From: Oscillospiraceae bacterium
GTDB lineage: Bacteria > Bacillota > Clostridia > Oscillospirales > Oscillospiraceae
Assembly (NCBI GenBank): GCA_017624645.1
Contig: JAGAMQ010000166.1
Coordinates: forward strand, 1-14,313
Direction: 5' to 3'
Length of the DNA: 14,313 bases
Below the pieces are notes generated by a model. It was not told the DNA's origin and did not search any database. It saw only the letters and a list, made by a program, of their open reading frames with translations. Every line of letters starts with the position of its first letter. The first letter of the stretch is position 1. Below, one piece after another: positions 1-6,209 of this stretch. A program made the translations under genes and the position numbers.

Positions 1-45
1 GTAGTGTTCTCCGTCCGTATCTTTGGTAATGACTTGTTTGCTTCT

Positions 46-564
46 TTACTTGCTGTTCTTGGGGGTGAGGAACATAGCCATGAAGCGTCCCTCCAGCTTG
101 GGGTTCTTCTCCATGGTGGCGACCTCCTGACAGGCTGCGGCAAAATCCATCAGCAGCTTTTCACCCAGATTGGTGTGGGCCATCTCACGACCGCGGAAGC
201 GGACGCTGACCTTGACGCGGTTGCCGCTCTCAAGGAACTTGACAGCACTCTTGATCTTGGTGTTGAGGTCGTTGGTGTCGATGCTGGGGCTCATGCGGAT
301 CTCCTTGATCTCCACTACCCGCTGATTCTTCTTGGCCTCCTTTTCCCGCTTCTTCTGATCGAAGCAGAACTTGGAGTAGTCCATGATCTTGCAGACAGGG
401 GGAACGGCATTGGGAGAGATCTTCACCAGGTCCAGACCCTGCTCCTCAGCCATTTCGTTGGCCTGGGTAGCGGAAACGATGCCCAGCTGGGCGCCGTCTG
501 CACCGATGAGACGTACTTCCTTGTCCCGGATCTCTTCATTGAGCTGATGATCTAACTTAGCGAT
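46..564 (-). CDS. infC: Translation initiation factor IF-3, non-canonical AUC start
   Basis: IF3 binds the 30S subunit, keeps it apart from 50S and checks start-codon/initiator-tRNA pairing. The 172-aa product has the normal family length, with an N-domain opening (LNEEIRDKEVRLI), a charged linker (QKKREKEAKKNQ) and a C-domain (EIRMSPSIDTNDL, RFRGREMAH). I start it at ATC (564-562) because GGAGGTG at 577-571 lies 6 nt upstream, giving AKLDHQLNEEIRDKEVRLI, which fits the IF3 N-terminus. The upstream in-frame TTG at 612 lies inside a terminator hairpin, and the TTG at 579 and GTG at 573 overlap the ribosome binding site. AUU/AUC/AUA starts are an established autoregulatory feature of infC, since IF3 discriminates against them. 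rpmI and rplT normally follow and would lie outside the window. Identity is very secure and the start is strongly supported. Confidence 0.96.
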   Translation of the reverse strand: MAKLDHQLNEEIRDKEVRLIGADGAQLGIVSATQANEMAEEQGLDLVKISPNAVPPVCKIMDYSKFCFDQKKREKEAKKNQRVVEIKEIRMSPSIDTNDLNTKIKSAVKFLESGNRVKVSVRFRGREMAHTNLGEKLLMDFAAACQEVATMEKNPKLEGRFMAMFLTPKNSK

Positions 565-570
565 GGTAAG

Positions 571-577
571 CACCTCC
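571..577 (-). promoter_or_regulatory. Ribosome binding site that decides the infC AUC start
   Basis: GGAGGTG is a near-perfect anti-16S match. Six nucleotides separate it from ATC at 564. No ATG, GTG or TTG lies at a usable distance in frame, so this site fixes AUC as the start codon. Confidence 0.85.
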
Positions 578-590
578 AAAAAAACACAGC

Positions 591-620
591 GAAAATAAAA
601 AACGGATGCCAAAGCACCCG
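591..620 (-). terminator. Intrinsic terminator (attenuator) in the infC leader
   Basis: Read on the minus strand, CGGGTGC–TTTG–GCATCCG (620-603) forms a 7-bp stem with one G·U pair and a 4-nt loop. It is followed by TTTTTTATTTT (602-592). It lies between the infC promoter and ribosome binding site, so it would stop transcription before the gene. In Firmicutes the infC-rpmI-rplT operon is controlled by ribosomal protein L20 through premature termination in the leader. The position and architecture fit that mechanism. Whether L20 is the ligand is an inference. Confidence 0.8.
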
Positions 621-718
621 CATACTCACAGCCTCCCCGGAAAGGAAGGTGGAATATTGACCTCTTTGCCGAGCCGCTGGAGGTGAGGCGGATACTTTGC
701 CTTCTTTATTACCCGGAC

Positions 719-747
719 ATTCTACCACAGGAAAACGCCCTTGTCAA
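719..747 (-). promoter_or_regulatory. Sigma-A promoter of infC
   Basis: Minus strand: TTGACA (747-742), exactly 17-bp spacer, TAGAAT (724-719). The -35 is perfect and the -10 has one mismatch. The transcription start would be near 712. The upstream end of the promoter is only 7–9 bp from the terminal repeat of the neighbouring element. Confidence 0.85.
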
Positions 748-754
748 GCACTTT

Positions 755-966
755 TTCAAATTCCGATTTCACGCACTGTCGCAGACAGTGCATCCCCATC
801 TTGGCCCCCGCATTTATGAGGGGGCTGCTGAGCGCAGCGAAGCTGGGGGAGTCGTTGCGGCACAAAGCTCCCCCCGGCTCGCCTTACAGCGACCCACCCC
901 CCTCGCAAGCGCGGGGGGCAAGGGTGCATACCGCAAACCAAACTAATCGATAAATTGGAATTTGAA
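755..966 (-). repeat. MITE-like palindromic repeat element, copy 1 (complete)
   Basis: An element of about 210 bp with terminal inverted repeats: TTCAAATTCC at 755-764 and its reverse complement at 957-966. The match extends inward to 12/13 for CAAATTCC(G/A)ATTT. A second copy in the opposite orientation begins at 14127. The two align over about 187 nt with roughly seven substitutions and one 1-nt indel (about 96%). The interior is GC-rich and folds into several hairpins, including a perfect 8-bp stem GCACTGTC/GACAGTGC (773-780, 784-791) and C-run/G-run stems. No transposase is encoded, and reading frames differ between copies. No clear target-site duplication is visible. This fits a non-autonomous miniature element, or a REP/structured-repeat family. 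With the infC leader it fills the gene-free stretch 565-977. Confidence 0.8.
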
Positions 967-977
967 GATTCTTTTTG

Positions 978-2162
978 TCAGCGGTAGCTTTCTATCAGCT
1001 CCCGGAACCGGGGCAGGCTGCGCTGCAGCTTTTCGTAGCTGACGCAGTAGCACAGCCGGCAGTAGGCGCTGCAGCCGAAATCGTTGCCGGGGACCAGAAT
1101 AATATCCATGTTCTTTGCACGTTCGGCAAAAGCCATGGCATCCCCATCTGGTGCTTTGACAAACAGATAAAATGCGCCCTGGGGCTTTGCTACCTCATAG
1201 CCTGCCGCTGTCAGGCCCTCATACAGGGCGCGGCGGTTTTTGTCATAGGCGGTCATGTCCGGACGCAGGTGGGCACACCGGGCAATGACCTTCTGCCACA
1301 GGGAGGGGGCGCAGATGTGTCCGATGGCACGGGCCGTACCGCTGACGGCGGCATACAAGGCCTTGCTGTCCTGGGCCTGCTTGGGAACATACACATAACC
1401 GATGCGCTCACCTGCCAGGGTCAGAGACTTGGAATAGGAATAGCACACCACTGTGTTGGGGTAGATGTTGGGGATAAAGGGGGTCTGCACCCCATCATAA
1501 GTCAGTTCCCGGTAAGGCTCATCGGCAACGATATAAATGGGGTGTCCGTACTGCCGGGATTTTTCCTCCAAAAGCTGTGCCAGTGCCCGGAGGGTCTTTT
1601 CCGTGTACACCGTACCGGCAGGATTGTTGGGAGAATTAACAATGACGGCAACGGTATGCTCCGTCAGGGCAGCTTCCAACGCACCCATGGGGATCTGAAA
1701 ATCCGGGATATCCGGCGGCACTACCACAAATGACGCACCGGCACCCTCTGCAAGGGGACGGTACTCCGGGAAGAAAGGAGCAAGGGCCACGATCTGGGCA
1801 CCGGGAACGGTCAGCGCACCGAACACCGCCGCTAAGGCCGGAGTAGTGCCGCAGCACAGAAACAGTTCGTCGGCAGATGCACCGGCATCAAACCGGGCAT
1901 TGAGATCGTCGGCAATGGCCTGCCGGGCGGCAGGATCTCCCACCGCTGAGGTGTAGCCGTGAAGTTCCAGGGGGTTCATATCCGCCATCAGCGACTGAAC
2001 GGTCTCCTCCACCTTTTTTGGGGTAGGATTGCTGGGATTTCCCTGGGTAAAATCGAAAACATTTTCGTCCCCGATGAGGGCAGCACGCTGCCTGCCGTAG
2101 GCATACAGCTCCCGGATGCAGGAGCCGTTGGCACCCAGTTCATAAGCTTTTTGATTGTACAT
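978..2162 (-). CDS. PLP-dependent class I/II aminotransferase
   Basis: Fold-type I aminotransferase of 394 aa, a typical length. It is expected to move amino groups between an amino acid and a 2-oxo acid in the cytoplasm. Visible motifs: N-terminal FTQGNPSNPTP (around 38-48), NSPNNPAG (176-183), DEPYR (214-218), the PLP-binding lysine K245 in YSYSKSLTLAGERIGY, and the C-terminal substrate-carboxylate arginine in CRLCYCVS (R369). I chose ATG at 2162 because GAGAGGA precedes it by about 9 nt. The upstream ATA/ATG extension would run into the exonuclease gene. It is the last gene of a three-gene minus-strand operon, 13 nt after the exonuclease stop. No terminator is visible before the repeat element begins 12 nt downstream. 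The substrate cannot be told from sequence; aspartate- or aromatic-type are both possible. Confidence 0.9.
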   Translation of the reverse strand: MYNQKAYELGANGSCIRELYAYGRQRAALIGDENVFDFTQGNPSNPTPKKVEETVQSLMADMNPLELHGYTSAVGDPAARQAIADDLNARFDAGASADELFLCCGTTPALAAVFGALTVPGAQIVALAPFFPEYRPLAEGAGASFVVVPPDIPDFQIPMGALEAALTEHTVAVIVNSPNNPAGTVYTEKTLRALAQLLEEKSRQYGHPIYIVADEPYRELTYDGVQTPFIPNIYPNTVVCYSYSKSLTLAGERIGYVYVPKQAQDSKALYAAVSGTARAIGHICAPSLWQKVIARCAHLRPDMTAYDKNRRALYEGLTAAGYEVAKPQGAFYLFVKAPDGDAMAFAERAKNMDIILVPGNDFGCSAYCRLCYCVSYEKLQRSLPRFRELIESYR

Positions 2163-2175
2163 GGCAATTTTCCTC

Positions 2176-2856
2176 TCACAGGTACAAAGGCTGTATCGGA
2201 TCAAATTTTTGGGGCTTGTAGGTCACAGAGCCGATGGGCTTTCCCCCCACACCGTACTTTGGATTGTATCCGAACAGGTTGACATAATTCAAAAGATCAT
2301 CCCGTTCCTTTTCCATTTCCTCCATCACCGCCACCGTGGCGATGACATCGTCCACCGCCCGGTGGGAATTGACCACCTTATCCGCCAGTCCGTAGACCTC
2401 AATGGCGTTGCACAGCTTGTGGGGATAGCTGTGCCGGTCCTTGTACACCGTCAGAAGATCCAGCTTATCCTTTCCTTTCAGGATACAGGGATCTCCGTCC
2501 CGGAGCAGTAAGTAAAAAAGAAAACTCAGATCGAAATGTGCATTATAGGCAAGAAGTAAGGTATTGCCCCGAATCATTTCTGCTATGTCCCGGCACAGCC
2601 GAGTCTTGGGGATGCCCTTTTCCCGGAGATCGGCGTTGGTGATGCCGGTGAGCCTTTCGATCTCCGGAGGGACAAAGCCCCCGGGAGAAAGGGTGATCAG
2701 CTCATCGTACTCCTGCAGAATTTTGGGGCCCTCCGGGGTCTTTTCCACCACCACCGCGGCAAATTCGATGATCTCGTCCCGGGCAAACTGCAAACCGGTG
2801 GTTTCCGTATCAAAGAGCACCAGCCGGTGATATTTAGAAAACAGGGAATCAAACAT
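2176..2856 (-). CDS. DnaQ-like DEDDh 3'-5' exonuclease
   Basis: 226-aa exonuclease of the DnaQ/RNase T superfamily, which removes nucleotides from 3' ends with two metal ions. All DEDDh residues are present: D16 and E18 in FDTETTG, D109 in YNAHFD, and H165 with D170 in SHRAVDD. There is one catalytic domain and no helicase, polymerase or BRCT domain, so it is a stand-alone exonuclease, not PolC. ATG at 2856 is preferred over the TTG at 2862 because AAGGAG lies 7 nt upstream of the ATG. That ribosome binding site is inside the end of the CYTH gene, whose stop is 2 nt away, so translation is probably coupled. Whether it acts on DNA (proofreading or repair) or RNA (oligonucleotide turnover) is not resolved. 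Confidence 0.92.
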   Translation of the reverse strand: MFDSLFSKYHRLVLFDTETTGLQFARDEIIEFAAVVVEKTPEGPKILQEYDELITLSPGGFVPPEIERLTGITNADLREKGIPKTRLCRDIAEMIRGNTLLLAYNAHFDLSFLFYLLLRDGDPCILKGKDKLDLLTVYKDRHSYPHKLCNAIEVYGLADKVVNSHRAVDDVIATVAVMEEMEKERDDLLNYVNLFGYNPKYGVGGKPIGSVTYKPQKFDPIQPLYL

Positions 2857-2858
2857 AT

Positions 2859-3452
2859 TCAATCTCCTTCTCTCAGCCTAAGGTCCCGTGCACGGCGGAA
2901 TTTGCTTTTCCCCTCCGGGATGAAACCGTAGGCGGCCTGCAAAAACGCGCCGCAGTGCAAAACCGCTTCCTCCGGTCCATCCTTCAATTCCACCTCGATC
3001 TCACAAAAGGGTTCTTCCTTTCCGCCGCCGGTGAGGACCCCTTCGTCCAAAGCAAGCTCCAGCACCGCACCCTGCCACAGGACCGTCTTTGCGATCCGGG
3101 TAAACCGGGCGCCACACACCGGTACCAGCCCCTCCTGCAGCAGCCCCGGCAGCTCCTCAAGACCGCTTTGCCGGCACAGCTCCGGGAGGGCATCCTCCAA
3201 AGCATCACAAGCAACCTCGATCTCCCCTCTCCCAGGACCGGATACAGGATATTTGAGGGTGCAGATGCTGACACCGTTTTCCATCCGACGGCGCAGGGTG
3301 CAGCGCCGTGCCGACAGCGCCCCGGAGGGGGTATCGTAATACTGGGTCTGCATTTTGATCTTTTGTTCCTCACCGGACAGGTCCCGCCGCACCCCAGCAA
3401 GCTGCTGCGCTGTTGCCCGGTATTTCAGTTCAAACTCCGTCCCCATACCCAT
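2859..3452 (-). CDS. CYTH domain-containing protein (triphosphate tunnel metalloenzyme family)
   Basis: 197-aa CYTH/TTM-type protein. The signature ExExK is present at the very N-terminus (E6-F-E-L-K10). It is followed by alternating basic and acidic strand motifs expected of the eight-stranded tunnel: YYDTPSGALSARRCTLRRR, CTLKYP, GEIEVAC, LELALDEG, CEIEVELK and GKSKFRRA. Family members hydrolyse tripolyphosphate or other triphosphates, or are adenylate cyclases; the substrate here is unknown. I chose ATG at 3452, which has GGAGG 5 nt upstream. An in-frame TTG at 3503 lies upstream of the predicted -10 box and has no ribosome binding site. It is the first gene of the CYTH–exonuclease–aminotransferase operon. 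Confidence 0.87.
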   Translation of the reverse strand: MGMGTEFELKYRATAQQLAGVRRDLSGEEQKIKMQTQYYDTPSGALSARRCTLRRRMENGVSICTLKYPVSGPGRGEIEVACDALEDALPELCRQSGLEELPGLLQEGLVPVCGARFTRIAKTVLWQGAVLELALDEGVLTGGGKEEPFCEIEVELKDGPEEAVLHCGAFLQAAYGFIPEGKSKFRRARDLRLREGD

Positions 3453-3474
3453 TGCGCCCTCCATGTTTTTCCCT

Positions 3475-3503
3475 ATTATACACAGCTTTTCCTTTCTGTG
3501 CAA
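3475..3503 (-). promoter_or_regulatory. Promoter of the CYTH–exonuclease–aminotransferase operon
   Basis: Minus strand: perfect TATAAT (3480-3475), 17-bp spacer, weaker -35 TTGCAC (3503-3498). The predicted start near 3468 gives a short leader that still includes GGAGG (3462-3458) before the ATG at 3452. It is divergent from the spoIIE promoter. Confidence 0.7.
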
Positions 3504-3524
3504 GAAACTTTGCCATAAAACTTT

Positions 3525-3560
3525 GTTTTGACAAAATAAACCGCCCCGGCATGATAGGAT
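3525..3560 (+). promoter_or_regulatory. Probable Spo0A-controlled spoIIE promoter
   Basis: TTGACA (3528-3533) is separated by 21 bp from TAGGAT (3555-3560). On the opposite strand the same -35 region reads TTTTGTCAAAAC (3536-3525), one base from the core 0A-box TGTCGAA. In B. subtilis, spoIIE and spoIIG promoters have the same unusual 21–22-bp spacing with 0A boxes near or over the -35. A small palindrome, GATAG/CTATC, follows (3553-3569). Another -10 reading (TGATAG, 3552-3557, spacer 18) is possible. Confidence 0.55.
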
Positions 3561-3590
3561 GATACTATCTGTACCAAGGGGGTTTTACTG

Positions 3591-5522
3591 ATGATGATTG
3601 CGCTGGAAGGCTATGTCCGCAGAGGAAGGCGGTGGCTGAAAACATGGGCACTGGATCCCCGGTTCCATTTGGGAATCCGGCTGGGTGCCTATTTCCTTAC
3701 CGGTTTCTTCTTAAGCGCTGCCAGTCTTTCCAATCTGTGTTTAAGTCTGTCTGCCGGTTTCTGCTGCGCCGCTTCCGGATGGCCAGCGGTATTGGCTGCC
3801 GCCGGGGGATGCCTGGGATACCTGGTGTTCTGGGGCAGCGCCGGTTATCAGGGCTGTGTGTGGCTGGCGCTGGCTCTTGGGGTTGCGCTGGTACTGCCCC
3901 GGCAGCGCTTTTGCCGGGACACGCCCCTTTTGCTGCCTGCCGTGGCTGCATTGATCGTATCTGCCACCGGCGTGGTCTTTCAGGCGTGGTTTGCCGACAC
4001 CACCCCAGTGTTTTTATATCTGACCCGGGTGGGACTGGGCAGCGGTGCCTGCTGGGTCTTTTCCCAAGTCCTGAAAGGACGCAACCCCATTCTGGAATGG
4101 CTGGGCTGGGGCCTTGCGGTGTTGGCTCTGGCACAGGTGGCACCTTTCTCCTGGCTCAGCTTCGGCTGTATCGCAGGGGCGGCATTGGCAGTGACCGGTG
4201 CTTTCCCCGCTGCCGCCATGGCAGGTCTTGCCTTGGATCTTTCCGGGATCACAGCCGTCCCCATGACCGCGGTGCTGTGTGCCGGTTATCTTCCCCGTTT
4301 TCTGCCCCGCTGTCCCCAATGGCTGCGCTGCACCGCCCCTGTTCTTACATATCTTATGGTGCAGCAGCTGACCCTGAAGCTGGACCTGCTGCCCCTGCCC
4401 GGGCTGCTTTTGGGCGGACTTGCCGGACTGTTCCTGCCCCAGCCTACCCGCCTCGCCTATCGCCGGGGGGAAACTGCCGTAGCACAGGTGCGGCTGGAAA
4501 TCGCCTCCGGGGTCCTTGCCCAAACGGAGCAGCTTCTTTTGGAGGCTCCTGTGGTCCCGGTGGACGAAGATGCTTTGGTGGCACGGGCAGCAGAGCTTGC
4601 CTGCAGCGGCTGTCCCTGCCGGAAAAGCTGCAAGGACAGCCGTCGCATTGCCGCCCTGCCCAGTCCGGTGCTGCATAAACCCCTGCTGACGCCAGAGGAG
4701 CTGCCCATCCAGTGCCGCAAAAGCGGACGGTTCCTGGCGCAACTCCACCGCAGCCAGGAACAGCTGCGCTCCATCCGTGCCGACCGGGAACGACAGCAGG
4801 AATACCGGGCGGCGGTAATACAGCAATTTCAGTTTCTTTCCATGTTCCTTCGGGAGCTATCCGACCAGCTTTCCCGCCGTCCCGACCCGGCGGTACCGGG
4901 ATTTCAGCCCTCGGTGCGGATCTACACCAACCGCCCGGAGGGGGATAACGGCGACCGGTGCATCCTCTTCCCCGGTGTGGGAAGCAAGTATTATGTGCTG
5001 CTGTGTGACGGCATGGGTACCGGGTTGGGTGCTGTACAGGAGGGAAAGACCGCACTGAACATTCTCAAGCGCCTCCTCACCGCCGGATATCCCGCGGAAT
5101 ACGCCCTGCGCAGTCTTAATAGCCTTTGCGCCCTCCGGGAACGGGCAGGTGCCGTGACGGTGGACCTTGCGGAGATCATGCTGGACACCGGCAAGACCAC
5201 CCTGTACAAATGGGGTGCCGCACCCTCCTATCTGATTACCCGGACAGGGGCGGAAAAACTGGGCATTGCCGGACCGCCTCCGGGACTTTCCGTCACAGAC
5301 TGCCGGGAAACGGTGGAAAAGCTTTCCCTGCGCACCGGAGAGCTGCTGGTGATGGTCAGCGACGGTGTTGGAGAAGAGGAAGCCATGGTCTGCTGTCAGT
5401 CCATGGCAGGTCACCCCTCCAAGGAGTTGGCCACTGCACTCCTTTCCTGCGGAAAGCTGGGGGGTATCGACGATGCCACAGTGGTACTGGTGCAGCTCAC
5501 CTCCGGTCCTCCGGCAAGATAA
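3591..5522 (+). CDS. spoIIE: Stage II sporulation protein E (SpoIIE), membrane PP2C phosphatase
   Basis: SpoIIE sits at the asymmetric septum and dephosphorylates SpoIIAA-P, which frees sigma-F in the forespore. The 643-aa protein has a multi-spanning hydrophobic N-terminal region (about 28-285), a linker of about 150 residues and a C-terminal PP2C domain (about 440-635). Metal-binding acidic residues expected of SpoIIE are visible: D473 in CDGMGTG, D525 in TVDLAEIML, D591 in VSDGVGEE and D627/D628 in IDDAT. A cysteine cluster (C338, C341, C343, C347) follows the membrane part. It is much shorter than B. subtilis SpoIIE (827 aa), the deficit being mainly in the central region. ATG 3591 follows AAGGGGG by 8 nt; a second ATG is adjacent. 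It is not next to tilS/hpt as in Bacillus and is followed by a strong terminator, so it is probably monocistronic. Confidence 0.92.
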   Translation: MMIALEGYVRRGRRWLKTWALDPRFHLGIRLGAYFLTGFFLSAASLSNLCLSLSAGFCCAASGWPAVLAAAGGCLGYLVFWGSAGYQGCVWLALALGVALVLPRQRFCRDTPLLLPAVAALIVSATGVVFQAWFADTTPVFLYLTRVGLGSGACWVFSQVLKGRNPILEWLGWGLAVLALAQVAPFSWLSFGCIAGAALAVTGAFPAAAMAGLALDLSGITAVPMTAVLCAGYLPRFLPRCPQWLRCTAPVLTYLMVQQLTLKLDLLPLPGLLLGGLAGLFLPQPTRLAYRRGETAVAQVRLEIASGVLAQTEQLLLEAPVVPVDEDALVARAAELACSGCPCRKSCKDSRRIAALPSPVLHKPLLTPEELPIQCRKSGRFLAQLHRSQEQLRSIRADRERQQEYRAAVIQQFQFLSMFLRELSDQLSRRPDPAVPGFQPSVRIYTNRPEGDNGDRCILFPGVGSKYYVLLCDGMGTGLGAVQEGKTALNILKRLLTAGYPAEYALRSLNSLCALRERAGAVTVDLAEIMLDTGKTTLYKWGAAPSYLITRTGAEKLGIAGPPPGLSVTDCRETVEKLSLRTGELLVMVSDGVGEEEAMVCCQSMAGHPSKELATALLSCGKLGGIDDATVVLVQLTSGPPAR

Positions 5523-5546
5523 ATTTTCTTTCCTGAAAAGCGCTCA

Positions 5547-5586
5547 AGGGCGCGTTGCAAAAATGCAACGCGCCCTTTTCCTTTTG
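5547..5586 (+). terminator. Rho-independent terminator after spoIIE
   Basis: A perfect 14-bp stem (AAGGGCGCGTTGCA, 5547-5560, with its complement at 5565-5578) and an AAAA loop, followed by TTTTCCTTTT. It starts 24 nt after the spoIIE stop. On the minus strand the hairpin also lies downstream of pheB but lacks a good T-run there, so it mainly serves spoIIE. Confidence 0.92.
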
Positions 5587-5626
5587 TGTGTATCCTTTTC
5601 CTAAAAAATGGGAATTATGAAATAGG

Positions 5627-6067
5627 TCAGCCTGCCAGGACCTCAGCCTTAATAACGCCGGAATGTCGGGAGACCTCCCGGAGCAGCTCGTCCAAAGAAA
5701 CAGTCAGATCCGACGTATCCGCAGAAATGGTCACCACCGCTGCACCGTCAGAGGGCATGATGGAGTTGATTGTCTGCACATTCACCCTACGGTCTGCAAG
5801 GATCATCAGCAGCTCAGAGAGCAAACCCTTTTTGTCATGGAGCAAAAACTGGAAGGTGATGATCCGTCCCCCCATCATATTCTGGAAGGGGCGCACTGCA
5901 TCCCGATACTTATAAAAAGCACTGCGGCTGATCCCCAGCTTCTGGGTAGCTTCGTTAACCGTGGATGCACCCCCGGTGGACAGCATGCGCTTTGCCTCTA
6001 CTACCTTCAAAAACACCTCCGGCAGAGCCGAAGCTTCAACGATAAAATATTCCGGTTTCTTTACCAT
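5627..6067 (-). CDS. pheB: UPF0735 ACT domain-containing protein, PheB-like
   Basis: The 146-aa protein matches the UPF0735/PheB family, usually about 147 aa. An N-terminal segment (YFIVEASALPEVFLKVVEAK) and a helix-turn-helix-like stretch (VNEATQKLGISRSAFYKYRDAV, about 37-58) precede an ACT domain (about 69-146) with IITFQFLLHDKKGLLSELL. ACT domains commonly bind amino acids, so an amino-acid-responsive regulatory role is likely. In Bacillus the gene neighbours pheA, but no aromatic pathway gene is nearby here. Start chosen at ATG 6067 with GGAGG 7 nt upstream; the 19-codon upstream extension overlaps the promoter and leader and is not family-like. It is divergent from the ytvI-like gene. 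The exact biochemical function is not established. Confidence 0.88.
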   Translation of the reverse strand: MVKKPEYFIVEASALPEVFLKVVEAKRMLSTGGASTVNEATQKLGISRSAFYKYRDAVRPFQNMMGGRIITFQFLLHDKKGLLSELLMILADRRVNVQTINSIMPSDGAAVVTISADTSDLTVSLDELLREVSRHSGVIKAEVLAG

Positions 6068-6122
6068 TTTCTGACCTCCAGATCCAAGTGATGGGTTACC
6101 GCCTGCGGGGATAGCCATGACC

Positions 6123-6150
6123 ATTGTAGCATATATTTTACAAAATGCAA
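6123..6150 (-). promoter_or_regulatory. Promoter of pheB
   Basis: Minus strand: TTGCAT (6150-6145), 16-bp AT-rich spacer, TACAAT (6128-6123). It lies about 55 nt upstream of the pheB ATG. Confidence 0.65.
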
Positions 6151-6209
6151 GTCTCTGGTGGAAGAATGTCCACCGCTGACACTACATTTTTTTCAGAAGG
6201 AGACCTTAC

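Larger units (their letters stand above)
565..712 (-). promoter_or_regulatory. infC attenuation leader (L20-leader-like) with candidate antiterminator
   Basis: The untranslated leader is about 148 nt from the predicted transcription start near 712. CCGCCTCAC (691-683) can pair with GTGAG (629-625) and, across a TAT bulge, with GCGG (621-618). That pairing takes up the 5' arm of the terminator stem and is therefore mutually exclusive with termination. A local hairpin, CCTTCC (649-644) with GGGGAGG (638-632), sits inside the loop of this long-range stem. Established: the B. subtilis infC leader uses long-range pairing and L20 binding. Inferred: this leader works the same way. I could not confirm the L20-binding junction by eye. 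Confidence 0.65.

Noticed and set aside
4..555. A 183-codon plus-strand frame across infC.
   Set aside because: It is the exact antisense of a secure infC gene; there is no independent support.
756..953. Small reading frames inside the repeat element (for example a 61-aa minus-strand frame with CGMHPCPP).
   Set aside because: Copy 2 has one G fewer in a G-run, so the frame changes and stops early; there is no ribosome binding site, and the DNA is palindromic. It is structured non-coding repeat, although such frames are often annotated as hypothetical proteins.
3453..3503. A longer CYTH protein starting at TTG 3503.
   Set aside because: The extension contains the predicted -10 box and lacks a ribosome binding site; ATG 3452 has GGAGG at 5 nt.
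4014..4826. A 270-codon minus-strand frame opposite spoIIE.
   Set aside because: It is compositional shadow over the SpoIIE membrane region, without motifs.
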